This document shows, piece after piece, positions 1 through 7,472 of a DNA stretch of 64,000 nucleotides. The notes below the pieces were generated by a model. It saw only the letters and a program-made list of their open reading frames with translations. It made no database searches and was not told the origin of the DNA. Origin of the DNA: Streptomyces sp. NBC_01716 (lineage in GTDB: Bacteria > Actinomycetota > Actinomycetes > Streptomycetales > Streptomycetaceae); contig NZ_CP109181.1 of NCBI RefSeq assembly GCF_036248275.1, positions 7,130,001-7,194,000 of the forward strand, given 5' to 3'. Each line of letters starts with the position of its first letter. Within the stretch, counting starts at the first letter, position 1. A program made the translations under genes and the position numbers.

Positions 1-219
1 GGGGTGGCCGGCCCGGTCGTCGAACTCGCCGGTACGTCGGAGAGCTTCGGCGTCGCGGGGGCGGGCGGCTGCGCCGCGCTGCTGGTTCTGCTGGCCACCC
101 GGAAGGTCCTCGCGGCTCCCCGCGAGGACGCCGCGACCGGCCCCATTGGGGAAGCCGGTCTCGAAAATGATCGCAACGGTGCGGCCCAACACGGTTTCAG
201 CTCAGGCCATCAGGCGTAA
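1..219 (+). CDS. MFS-type transporter, C-terminal end only
   Basis: This is the last 72 codons of a gene that starts left of the window, read in frame 1 to TAA at 217-219. It shows one hydrophobic helix (AGAGGCAALLVLLATRKVL) followed by a hydrophilic tail, which is how many MFS permeases end. An MFS gene sits directly upstream of pafA in S. coelicolor as I remember it, and that supports the call. The gap to pafA is only 9 bp, so read-through into pafA is possible. Substrate cannot be judged. Confidence 0.5.
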   Translation, partial: GVAGPVVELAGTSESFGVAGAGGCAALLVLLATRKVLAAPREDAATGPIGEAGLENDRNGAAQHGFSSGHQA

Positions 220-228
220 TGTTCAGAC

Positions 229-1590
229 ATGGACCGCCGCATTTTCGGGCTGGAGAACGAGTACGGCGTCACGTGCACCTTCAGGGGACAGCGCCGGCTG
301 TCCCCTGACGAAGTGGCGCGCTACCTCTTCCGCCGTGTTGTGTCATGGGGCCGCAGCAGCAACGTCTTCCTGCGGAACGGCGCCCGCCTCTACCTCGACG
401 TGGGATCGCATCCGGAATACGCGACACCCGAATGCGACAACGTGACCGAACTGGTCACGCACGACAAGGCGGGCGAGCGCATTCTCGAAGGCCTGCTCGT
501 CGACGCCGAACGCCGCCTGCACGAGGAGGGAATCGCGGGCGACGTCTATCTGTTCAAGAACAACACCGATTCGGCGGGAAACTCCTACGGCTGCCACGAG
601 AATTATCTCGTCGCCCGCCACGGGGAATTCTCCCGGCTCGCGGACATCCTCATCCCGTTCCTCGTCACCCGGCAGTTGCTCTGCGGCGCCGGCAAGGTGC
701 TGCAGACCCCGCGTGGCGCGGTCTACTGCGTCAGTCAGCGCGCCGAGCACATCTGGGAGGGTGTCAGCTCCGCCACCACCCGCTCCCGTCCCATCATCAA
801 CACCCGTGACGAACCGCACGCCGACGCGGAGCGCTACCGCCGGCTGCATGTCATCGTCGGCGACTCGAACATGTCCGAGACGACCATGCTCCTCAAGGTC
901 GGCGCCACGGATCTCGTGCTGCGCATGATCGAGGCGGGCACGGTCATGCGTGACCTCACTCTGGAGAACCCGATCCGGGCGATCCGCGAGGTCAGCCACG
1001 ACATCACGGGCCAGCGCAAGGTGCGCCTGGCCAGCGGGCGCGAGGCGTCCGCCATCGAGGTCCAGCGGGAGTACTACGAGAAGGCCGTGGACTTCGTCGA
1101 CCGCCGGGGCATCCGCACCGGCACCGTGGAGCAGGTCCTGGAGCTCTGGGGCCGGGCGCTCGACGCGATCGAGGCCGAGGATCTGGACCGGATCGGCACC
1201 GAGATCGACTGGGTCATGAAGTACAAGCTCATCGAGCGCTACCGGGCCAAGCACAACATGACCATGTCCCACCCCCGGGTCGCCCAGATAGACCTCGCCT
1301 ACCACGACATCCACCGCCGTCGCGGGCTCTACTACCTCCTGGAGAAGCGCGGCCAGGCGGCCCGGATCTGCAACGACATGAAGATCTTCGAGGGCAAGTC
1401 CGTGCCCCCGCAGACCACCCGGGCACGGCTGCGCGGAGACTTCATCCGCCGGGCCCAGGAACAGCGGCGGGACTTCACCGTCGACTGGGTCCATCTCAAG
1501 CTCAACGACCAGGCGCAGCGCACCGTGCTGTGCAAGGACCCGTTCCGATCCGTCGACGATCGGGTGGAAAAGCTGATCGCCGGTATGTGA
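229..1590 (+). CDS. pafA: Pup--protein ligase PafA
   Basis: PafA joins the C-terminal glutamate of the ubiquitin-like protein Pup to lysines of target proteins, marking them for the mycobacterial-type proteasome. The 453-residue length is normal for the family. The N-terminus carries the glutamine-synthetase-like nucleotide/Mg motif GLENEYGVT (residues 7-15), followed by YLDVGSHPEYATPE around residue 55, where family members keep the catalytic aspartate and metal-binding acids. The C-terminal part is the small PafA/Dop domain. Order pafA-(FKBPs)-pafB-pafC-tatA-tatC-helY matches the mycobacterial and Streptomyces arrangement, which makes PafA rather than its paralogue Dop very likely. The start is ATG; a hairpin terminator follows at 1630. 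Confidence 0.96.
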   Translation: MDRRIFGLENEYGVTCTFRGQRRLSPDEVARYLFRRVVSWGRSSNVFLRNGARLYLDVGSHPEYATPECDNVTELVTHDKAGERILEGLLVDAERRLHEEGIAGDVYLFKNNTDSAGNSYGCHENYLVARHGEFSRLADILIPFLVTRQLLCGAGKVLQTPRGAVYCVSQRAEHIWEGVSSATTRSRPIINTRDEPHADAERYRRLHVIVGDSNMSETTMLLKVGATDLVLRMIEAGTVMRDLTLENPIRAIREVSHDITGQRKVRLASGREASAIEVQREYYEKAVDFVDRRGIRTGTVEQVLELWGRALDAIEAEDLDRIGTEIDWVMKYKLIERYRAKHNMTMSHPRVAQIDLAYHDIHRRRGLYYLLEKRGQAARICNDMKIFEGKSVPPQTTRARLRGDFIRRAQEQRRDFTVDWVHLKLNDQAQRTVLCKDPFRSVDDRVEKLIAGM

Positions 1591-1629
1591 CAGTTCGATC
1601 ACCGGTTCCGGCCGTCCGGAACGCGACTC

Positions 1630-1658
1630 GGGCCCCGTACGTTTCTCGTGCGGGGCCC
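1630..1658 (+). terminator. hairpin terminator after pafA
   Basis: GGGCCCCGTACG (1630-1641) pairs with CGTGCGGGGCCC (1647-1658) across a TTTCT loop with one G-T pair. It begins 39 bp after the pafA stop. There is only a two-T tail, as usual for GC-rich actinobacterial terminators. Confidence 0.7.
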
Positions 1659-1671
1659 TTGCCACGCCCCC

Positions 1672-1833
1672 AGGGGGTGTCTTGCCGATCTTGCCGGGCT
1701 CGCGGTCCCTGGCACGCACGCTCGCCGCGTTGTCGTCGGTCGCCGACGCTCCGCGTCGTCCCCCTCCTCCGCCTTGCGATCGCACGCACCAGACCCCGCT
1801 CCCTTATCCGGCCTGATCGACAAGACACCCCCT
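1672..1833. repeat. palindromic interspersed element, copy A (162 bp)
   Basis: The ends are inverted repeats: AGGGGGTGTCTTGCCGATC on the left against the complement of the right end, matching 18 of 19. The interior holds the family core CCTCCGCCTTGCGATCGCAC (from about 1769), and upstream of it CTGGCACGCACGCTCGCCGC, which resembles the reverse complement of the core flank, so the element can fold on itself. It sits between the pafA terminator and the first FKBP gene, whose promoter region therefore abuts it. The right end is CCCCCTAG, the same CTAG junction seen at copies B, C and I. Confidence 0.75.
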
Positions 1834-1878
1834 AGAGTGTCGAGGAACTTAACCTTCCGTCTGAGATCTGAGGAATTC

Positions 1879-2814
1879 GTGCGCCGACTTGCCGGCCTCA
1901 TCGTCATCCCCCTCCTGCTGCTGTCCACAGCGGCCTGCGGTGACGACGGAGGCTCCGACTCCACCTCGTCCAAGAACGGGCTTCCCGAGATCACAGCGGG
2001 TGCCAAGTTCGGTGAGAAGCCGACTCTCGGGAAGGGTGAGGGGACCCCTCCGAAGGAGCTGCAGACCGACGTCATCAGTGAGGGTGACGGCGAGAAGCTC
2101 AAGAAGGGTGACGCGATCCAGGTCAATTACCTGGGCCAGTCGTGGGACTCGACCAAGCCCTTCGACAACAGCTTCGACCGCAAGGCCCCCTTCGACCTGA
2201 CGCTCGGCGCCGGCATGGTCATCCAGGGCTGGGACAAGGGCCTGGAGGGCCAGCGGGTCGGCAGCCGGGTCGCGCTCGGCATCCCGCCGGAGCTCGGTTA
2301 CGGGGCGCAGGGCCAGGGCGACATCAAGCCCAACTCCACCCTCGTCTTCGTCGTCGACATCCTGAAGGCGACCCAGGTCCCGACCACCGCCAAGGGCACC
2401 GAGGTCGCGCAGGACGACGCCGACCTGCCCAAGGTCGGGGTGAACGCCGACGGCAAGGCCCCCACGGTCAAGATCCCGAAGGTGGACCCGCCGGCCAAGC
2501 TCGTCTCCAACTACGTGCTGGAGAGCAAGGGCGAGGTCGTCAAGGACACCGACTCGGTCGTGCTGAACTACGAAGCGCTGCTGTGGAAGGACGCCAAGAC
2601 CTTCGACAGCACGTACAAGAACGGCAAGACCGTCACGTTCCCGCTGCCGCAGCTCACCCTCAAGGGGCTGAAGGACGGCGTCGTGGGCAAGAAGGTCGGC
2701 AGCCGTGTGCTGGTCGTGATCCCGCCGGCGGAGGCGTTCGGAGACAAGGAGCAGCAGGGCATCCCCAAGAACTCCACTCTGGTGTTCGCCGTGGACATCC
2801 TGGCGAAGGTGTAA
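1879..2814 (+). CDS. lipoprotein FKBP-type peptidyl-prolyl isomerase with two FKBP domains
   Basis: The 311-residue product begins with a lipoprotein signal: MRRLAGLIVIPLLLL then a lipobox ending STAAC at about residue 19. It should be a membrane-anchored extracytoplasmic folding catalyst. Two FKBP_C domains follow in tandem, the first about residues 75-165 (VNYLGQSW..GWDKGLEGQRVG..LGYG) and the second about 210-311 (LNYEALLW..GLKDGVVGKKVG..AFGD). The second is less canonical: the GWD tryptophan motif is lost, so it may bind rather than isomerise. Start GTG 1879 was chosen because it opens directly with the signal peptide and follows a purine-rich stretch; an in-frame start far upstream would lie in repeat A. 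The next gene is another FKBP. Confidence 0.88.
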   Translation: MRRLAGLIVIPLLLLSTAACGDDGGSDSTSSKNGLPEITAGAKFGEKPTLGKGEGTPPKELQTDVISEGDGEKLKKGDAIQVNYLGQSWDSTKPFDNSFDRKAPFDLTLGAGMVIQGWDKGLEGQRVGSRVALGIPPELGYGAQGQGDIKPNSTLVFVVDILKATQVPTTAKGTEVAQDDADLPKVGVNADGKAPTVKIPKVDPPAKLVSNYVLESKGEVVKDTDSVVLNYEALLWKDAKTFDSTYKNGKTVTFPLPQLTLKGLKDGVVGKKVGSRVLVVIPPAEAFGDKEQQGIPKNSTLVFAVDILAKV

Positions 2815-2857
2815 GACTGTCCCGGTTGCCCCGTTCATCATTTAGAGGAGCAGTTCA

Positions 2858-3232
2858 GTGAGCATCGAGAAGCCCGAGATCGACTTCCCGGGTGGCGAGC
2901 CGCCGGCCGACCTGGAGATCAAGGACATCTGGGAGGGCGATGGTGCCGTCGCCAAGGCGGGCGACACCGTCTCCGTCCACTACGTGGGCGTGGCCTTCTC
3001 CACCGGTGAGGAGTTCGACGCCTCCTGGAACCGCGGTGCGCCGCTGTCGTTCCAGCTCGGTCTCGGACAGGTCATCTCCGGCTGGGACCAGGGTGTCCAG
3101 GGCATGAAGGTCGGCGGGCGCCGTCAGCTGACGATTCCCTCGCACCTCGCGTACGGCGAGCGTGGCGCGGGCGGCGGTGCCATCGCCCCCGGCGAGACGC
3201 TGATCTTCGTCTGCGATCTCGTCTCCGTCTGA
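2858..3232 (+). CDS. cytosolic single-domain FKBP peptidyl-prolyl isomerase
   Basis: This 124-residue protein is one FKBP_C domain with no signal peptide. It keeps the core motifs VHYVGVAFSTGEEFDASW, the GWDQGVQGMKVGG loop and AYGERGAGG that line the FK506/prolyl pocket, so it should be an active cis-trans prolyl isomerase in the cytoplasm. GTG 2858 is preceded by a clear GAGGAG ribosome site (2845-2850). It lies 43 bp behind the lipoprotein FKBP and is followed by a good terminator, so the two isomerases probably form one transcript. The pair separates pafA from pafBC, an arrangement also found in other Streptomyces. Confidence 0.92.
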   Translation: MSIEKPEIDFPGGEPPADLEIKDIWEGDGAVAKAGDTVSVHYVGVAFSTGEEFDASWNRGAPLSFQLGLGQVISGWDQGVQGMKVGGRRQLTIPSHLAYGERGAGGGAIAPGETLIFVCDLVSV

Positions 3233-3320
3233 CCGGTGTCTCCGGCCGGCGTCGCTGATCGACGCGGCCGATCGGCGTTGTCGGCGGAATGACGCACCTG
3301 TCCGATCACATACGGACACA

Positions 3321-3356
3321 CCGAGGGCCCATGCTGTCCGGCGTGGGCCCTCGGCT
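3321..3356 (+). terminator. intrinsic terminator after the FKBP pair
   Basis: CCGAGGGCCCA (3321-3331) and TGGGCCCTCGG (3344-3354) form a perfect 11-bp stem, followed by CTTTTA. This is among the clearest intrinsic terminators in the window. Confidence 0.85.
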
Positions 3357-3428
3357 TTTACCGCGGGACCGCCGGGCGGTACGGTCGACGCGCGGATCCG
3401 GCACTATCAAATGAGGTGTAGGGCGTCG

Positions 3429-4385
3429 ATGGCCATTGCCAAGGCCGAGCGGTTGATGAATCTCGCGCTGTGCCTGCTCGGCACCCGGCGCCCGCTCAGC
3501 AAGCGCGAGTTGCGCGAGTCCATCGAGGCGTATCTGGAAGCCGGCTCCGACGACTCCTTCAACCGGATGTTCGAGCGGGACAAGGACGATCTGCGCGAAC
3601 TCGGCCTGGTCATCGAGACCGTGGAGAATCTGGACGGCGAGACCGGCTATCTCGCCCGCCGCGACAGCAACCGGCTCCCCGCGATCACGCTGGACGCCGA
3701 GGAGGCCGCCGCGCTCGGTCTCGCCGCCAAGGTGTGGCAGCAGGCCCGGCTCGCGGGCGCGGCCAGTGGCGCGCTCCAGAAGCTGCGGGCCGCGGGCATG
3801 CCGGAGGCGGAGGACTCGTACGAGGCGCACCACAGCGCCCTGGAGCCGCGCATTCCCGTCCATGAGGCCGCGTTCGAGCCGCTGATGCTCGCCTGCCGCG
3901 ACCGCAGGCCCGTGGTCTTCGACTACCGCAAGGCCAACGCCGCGAGGCCCGAGCAGCGCCAGGTCGAGCCGTGGACCCTGGAGTGCTGGCGGGGCCACTG
4001 GTATCTGGCCGGCTGGGACCGGGAGCGCCGGGCCGAGAGGGTCTTCCGGCTCTCGCGGATCACCGGCCGGGTCCGCTCCAGGGCGGGGGAGTTCACCGCT
4101 CCCGTCCCCGACGTGGTCACCGTGCGCGAGACCGTGGAGACCTGGGCGGGTGAGACGGCGACGCGCTCGGCGCTGATCCGGCTCCGTTCCGAGAGCGGAT
4201 ATCCGCTGCGCGCCAGGGCTGTGTCGTCGCGTGAACTGGGCGACGGCTGGGACGAGTTGGAGATTCCGTACGGTCACGGTCTGGACGCCTGGCTGGTGGA
4301 GTTCGGGCCCGACGTGGTCGTGCTGGAGCCCGCGGATCTGCGGGCCGACGTCGTGGACCGGCTGCGCGCCGTGGCCAAGGCCTGA
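3429..4385 (+). CDS. pafB: PafB, WYL-domain transcription factor
   Basis: PafB is the first half of the PafBC heterodimer, which in mycobacteria activates the LexA/RecA-independent DNA-damage regulon. The 318-residue protein has an N-terminal winged helix (about residues 1-80, KAERLMNLALCLLGTRRPLS) and a central WYL domain (about 150-230, with WTLECWRGHWYLAGWD) that probably senses a ligand or nucleic acid. ATG 3429 begins the conserved MAIAKAERL start and has GAGG about 12 bp upstream; an in-frame ATG 18 bp earlier is less likely. It is followed at 18 bp by pafC, so the two are co-transcribed. The link to pupylation is mainly genomic. Confidence 0.92.
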   Translation: MAIAKAERLMNLALCLLGTRRPLSKRELRESIEAYLEAGSDDSFNRMFERDKDDLRELGLVIETVENLDGETGYLARRDSNRLPAITLDAEEAAALGLAAKVWQQARLAGAASGALQKLRAAGMPEAEDSYEAHHSALEPRIPVHEAAFEPLMLACRDRRPVVFDYRKANAARPEQRQVEPWTLECWRGHWYLAGWDRERRAERVFRLSRITGRVRSRAGEFTAPVPDVVTVRETVETWAGETATRSALIRLRSESGYPLRARAVSSRELGDGWDELEIPYGHGLDAWLVEFGPDVVVLEPADLRADVVDRLRAVAKA

Positions 4386-4403
4386 GGGGACTTCGTACAC
4401 ACC

Positions 4404-5372
4404 ATGGCAGCCAACGCCATCGACCAGACCCGCCGGATGCTCTCGCTGGTGACCTATCTGCGCGAGCGCCCGGGGGCGCACGTCCAGGACGTCGCACGCG
4501 CCTTCGGGATCACCGAGGACGAGCTGATCTCGGACCTCGACGTGCTGCCCATGTGCGGGACGAGTTTCCGCGGCGGTGACCTGCTCGACATCGACACCGA
4601 CGGGGACCGCATCTGGTGGCACAACCCGGACGACGTCGCCGAGCCGCTGCGGCTCGCCGCGGACGAGGCCACCGCGCTGCTGGTGGCCGCCCGCGCCGTC
4701 GCCACCCTGCCGGGGCTGCGGGAGAGCGACCGGCAGGCGCTGCTGCGGGCCACCGCCAAGCTGGAGGCCGCCGCCGGGGAGGTGGCGGGTGCCAGCTCAC
4801 GGCTCTCGGTCACCTTCGAGTCCGAGGGCGGCGTCTTCGCGGACGTGGACCGGGCCATCTCCGAGCGGCGCCGGCTCTGGCTGCGTTACTACTCCCCGGC
4901 GCGCGACGAGCTGACCGAGCGCGAGGTCGACCCGATCAGGCTGTTCGCCGTGGGTCACACGTACATGGAGGCCTGGTGCCGGCTCTCCGAGGCGCGGCGT
5001 ACGTTCCGGCTCGACCGGGTCGCCGAGATCAGGCTGCTCGACGAACCGGCCGCGCCGCCGGAGCTGGAGCTGCGTGATCTCTCCGAGGGGCTGGTGCAGC
5101 CGGCGGCCGAGGATCCCGAAGTGGTGGTCGAGGTCGGGCCCGGCGGGCGCTGGGTCGCCGAGTACTACCCGCACGACAGCGCGGAGGAACTGCCCGACGG
5201 GGGCTTGCGGATCACGCTGCGCACGCCCGCGCCGGCCTCGCTGCGCCGGCTCGCGCTGCGTCTCGGCAGGGACGGCCGTATCACCTTCCCGCCGGATCTC
5301 GCGGAGAGCGCGCGGCTGGCGGCGGGCGAGGCGCTGGCGGCGTACGAAGCCGACGACTACCGACGCAACTAG
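4404..5372 (+). CDS. pafC: PafC, WYL-domain transcription factor
   Basis: This is the partner of PafB and a distant paralogue of it: a helix-turn-helix at about residues 8-60 (TRRMLSLVTYLRERPGAHVQ), a WYL region around residue 150-215 (RRRLWLRYYSP..EVDPIRLF..GHTYMEAWC) and a C-terminal WCX domain. The length of 322 residues is normal. In mycobacteria PafB and PafC work as one activator and some actinobacteria carry them as a fusion; here they remain separate genes. The ATG start is 18 bp after the pafB stop. Confidence 0.92.
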   Translation: MAANAIDQTRRMLSLVTYLRERPGAHVQDVARAFGITEDELISDLDVLPMCGTSFRGGDLLDIDTDGDRIWWHNPDDVAEPLRLAADEATALLVAARAVATLPGLRESDRQALLRATAKLEAAAGEVAGASSRLSVTFESEGGVFADVDRAISERRRLWLRYYSPARDELTEREVDPIRLFAVGHTYMEAWCRLSEARRTFRLDRVAEIRLLDEPAAPPELELRDLSEGLVQPAAEDPEVVVEVGPGGRWVAEYYPHDSAEELPDGGLRITLRTPAPASLRRLALRLGRDGRITFPPDLAESARLAAGEALAAYEADDYRRN

Positions 5373-5386
5373 GGGATTTGGGGGAG

Positions 5387-5662
5387 ATGTCCGTGATGGG
5401 TGGTTTCTCGACGTCGGCGTCCATGGTGCCGGCGTCCATGGTGCCGGTCCTCTTCCAGGCCGCCTGCCCCGAGTGCCGGGCCCGCTTCGAACTCTCGGCC
5501 GGCGCGCTGCGGCTCGCGATCGGCGCCAGCCGCCGTACGACCTTCTACTCCTTCACCTGCCCCGAGTGCGAGACGGCGGTGCGCAAACCCGCCGGTGAAC
5601 GCATCGTCGAACTGCTCACGGGCGGCGGTGTCCGGACGCTGCGCCTGCATTCGACTCTCTAG
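5387..5662 (+). CDS. small zinc-ribbon protein of unknown function
   Basis: This is a roughly 91-residue protein with two CPEC knuckles (ACPECRARF and TCPECETAV) about 33 residues apart, which should bind one zinc ion. The body between them (LSAGALRLAIGASRRTTF) is conserved-looking, but no function is known to me. ATG 5387, GTG 5393 and ATG 5396 are all in frame; a GGGGGAG site at 5380-5386 fits 5393/5396 better than 5387, so the true start could be 9 bp later. It lies 14 bp after pafC and 17 bp before the next small gene, consistent with one operon running to the next membrane protein. Confidence 0.7.
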   Translation: MSVMGGFSTSASMVPASMVPVLFQAACPECRARFELSAGALRLAIGASRRTTFYSFTCPECETAVRKPAGERIVELLTGGGVRTLRLHSTL

Positions 5663-5679
5663 GGAAAAGGCTTCCTCGC

Positions 5680-5877
5680 GTGTTCTGGCCCATGTTCGCC
5701 ATCGCCCTCGGATTCTGCGGACTCACCGTGCTCGGTGTCCTCGCGGTCCGTGTCTTCGTCGAGGCCCAGCGCCTCGGCCATCAGGTCGCCTCCACCACGC
5801 GGCGGATCAATCAGGCGGCCGAGGAGCTGGAGCTGGCCGCCACCCATCTCGCGAAGACCGGCGATGCCATCCGATAA
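5680..5877 (+). CDS. small single-span membrane protein
   Basis: The 65-residue protein has one N-terminal membrane helix (MFAIALGFCGLTVLGVLAVRVF) followed by an amphipathic, coiled-coil-like tail (RLGHQVASTTRRINQAAEEL). The topology resembles a small membrane-anchored scaffold. The start is GTG 5680. It sits between the zinc-ribbon gene and tatA. I do not recognise a family; a role with the Tat translocase is suggested only by position. Confidence 0.65.
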   Translation: MFWPMFAIALGFCGLTVLGVLAVRVFVEAQRLGHQVASTTRRINQAAEELELAATHLAKTGDAIR

Positions 5878-6083
5878 ATGAATGCACCCTCCCTCCATCA
5901 CCAGTTCGGGCGGTAGGGTGACGAAGCGGTCTCGGACTGGAGGCGGGGGCCGTCGTAGGGAGTACGCACAGGCATTGCCCAGCGTTTACCCCTGCGGGTT
6001 ACGATCGCTGCCAGCACGGTGGTCAGACAACTGTCCGGCTGTCGTCCAAGACTCCTGTCGCCTCGGTGAAGAAGGTAATCGCT

Positions 6084-6377
6084 ATGGGTAGGCTCGGCCC
6101 CACCGAGATCATCCTCATTCTTGTCGTCATCATCCTGCTCTTCGGCGCCAAGAAGCTTCCCGACATGGCCCGTTCGCTCGGCAAGTCGGCGCGCATCCTC
6201 AAGAGTGAGGCGAAGGCGATGAAGACCGACGACAACAAGGGCGGCACCGTTCCGACGGACCCGCCGACCGCCTCCGCCGAGCCGGACCAGCCCGCGCCCC
6301 GGACGATCCAGGCCGCGCCCGGCGATGTCACGAGCTCGCGCCCCGTCGCCGAGCCGACCGACTCGACCAAGCGCTGA
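6084..6377 (+). CDS. tatA: Sec-independent protein translocase TatA
   Basis: TatA polymerises to form the passage through which folded proteins leave the cytoplasm. The 97-residue product shows the diagnostic layout: short N-terminal helix (GPTEIILILVVIILLF), the FGAKKLPDMARSLGKS hinge and amphipathic helix, then a Pro/Thr-rich acidic tail. ATG 6084 opens the usual MGRLGP start and is preceded by GAAGAAGG; an upstream in-frame GTG at 6066 is less likely. Tat substrates in this window include PhoX and the glycoside-hydrolase-like protein at 49631. tatC follows 67 bp downstream; no tatB is present, as is usual here. Confidence 0.95.
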   Translation: MGRLGPTEIILILVVIILLFGAKKLPDMARSLGKSARILKSEAKAMKTDDNKGGTVPTDPPTASAEPDQPAPRTIQAAPGDVTSSRPVAEPTDSTKR

Positions 6378-6444
6378 TCCGACCCCTGGGCCGATGCACG
6401 CACCGGGCACGGTGACGGCCTTCCGCACGAGATGAGGACGTGGG

Positions 6445-7383
6445 TTGCCCAAGTCTGCCCGCACAGAAGAGAAGGATCCCGAGGGGCGCATGCCGCTCGT
6501 GGAGCATCTTCGTGAGCTGCGCAACCGGCTGTCGAAAGGGATCCTCGCGATCGTCGTGGTGACGATCGTGGCGGTGTTCTACAGCGAGCAGATCATGTCG
6601 TTCCTCTCGGAGTCGGTCCCCAAGTGTGAGAACGGGCTCCAGGAGAGCGACGGCGGCAATTGTGCCGTCGTCTCCTTCAACACCCTCACCTCGCCGTTCA
6701 CCACGACGATCCGGGTCAGTCTCACCGCCGGCATCATCGTGTCCAGTCCGGTCTGGCTCTACCAGCTGTGGGCGTTCATCGCCCCGGGCCTGCACAAGAA
6801 CGAGAAGAAGTACACGTACGCGTTCGTCGCGAGCGCGGTGCCGCTCTTCACGGCCGGTGCCTACCTGGCCTACATCATCCTGCCGATCAGCGTGAAGGTG
6901 CTCATCAGCCTCACGCCGGAAGGCTCGTCCAACATCCTCTCGCTCGACGAGGTCCTCGACTTCACCACCCGTATGGTGCTGGTCTTCGGTCTCGCCTTCG
7001 AGCTGCCACTGGTGCTGGTCATGCTCAACATGACCGGCATCGTGACCGGCCGCCGGATGGCCGGCTGGTGGCGCGGCGTCGTCATGGGCGTCTTCGTCTT
7101 CGGCGCGGTGATCACCCCGACGACCGACCCCGTGGGCATGCTCGCGCTGGCGGGTCCCATCGTCGTCCTCTACTTCGGCGCGGTCGGCTTCTCGCTCATC
7201 AACGACCGGCGCAGGCGCCGCAAGAACCCGGACGCGGATCTGGACGACGACGAGGCGTCGGATCTGGACCACACCCCTGAGAGCGTCGGCGATGTCGAAC
7301 CGGTCCCGTCCGTGGCCGCACTGCCCGAGCAGGCGGACAGCGGCCGCACGGCCCGGGTGAACGGCTACGACGACATCACCTGA
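6445..7383 (+). CDS. tatC: Sec-independent protein translocase TatC
   Basis: TatC is the multispanning receptor that reads twin-arginine signals. The 312-residue protein has six predicted membrane helices and the family motifs MPLVEHLRELRNRL at the N-terminus and FGLAFELPLVLVML in the fifth helix region, where a glutamate is conserved. A charged C-terminal tail of about 65 residues follows the last helix, longer than in E. coli TatC but common in Streptomyces. TTG 6445 is the likely start, with GAGATGAGGA just upstream; no in-frame ATG lies before the conserved MPLVEHL. Confidence 0.95.
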   Translation: MPKSARTEEKDPEGRMPLVEHLRELRNRLSKGILAIVVVTIVAVFYSEQIMSFLSESVPKCENGLQESDGGNCAVVSFNTLTSPFTTTIRVSLTAGIIVSSPVWLYQLWAFIAPGLHKNEKKYTYAFVASAVPLFTAGAYLAYIILPISVKVLISLTPEGSSNILSLDEVLDFTTRMVLVFGLAFELPLVLVMLNMTGIVTGRRMAGWWRGVVMGVFVFGAVITPTTDPVGMLALAGPIVVLYFGAVGFSLINDRRRRRKNPDADLDDDEASDLDHTPESVGDVEPVPSVAALPEQADSGRTARVNGYDDIT

Positions 7384-7435
7384 CCTGGATCGGCGACCGC
7401 CGGTGGGCCGTGGTACCTCGCCCGTAAAGATCGCG

Positions 7436-7462
7436 CTGACTGTCAGAGGTGGCGGGTAGGCT
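7436..7462 (+). promoter_or_regulatory. possible promoter for the helicase gene (leaderless start)
   Basis: CTGACT at 7436-7441 and TAGGCT at 7457-7462 resemble -35 and -10 boxes with a short 15-bp spacer. The -10 ends 10 bp before ATG 7473, which would give a transcript starting at or near that codon. This favours ATG 7473 over the in-frame GTG 7464. Confidence 0.35.
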
Positions 7463-7472
7463 CGTGAGCAAG

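Noticed and set aside
343..1785. Long minus-strand open frame opposite pafA
   Set aside because: It is the GC3 shadow of pafA; composition is low-complexity Arg/Gly/Val-rich with no domain.
1648..1878. Upstream in-frame extension of the lipoprotein FKBP
   Set aside because: It would be translated from repeat copy A and would bury the signal peptide.
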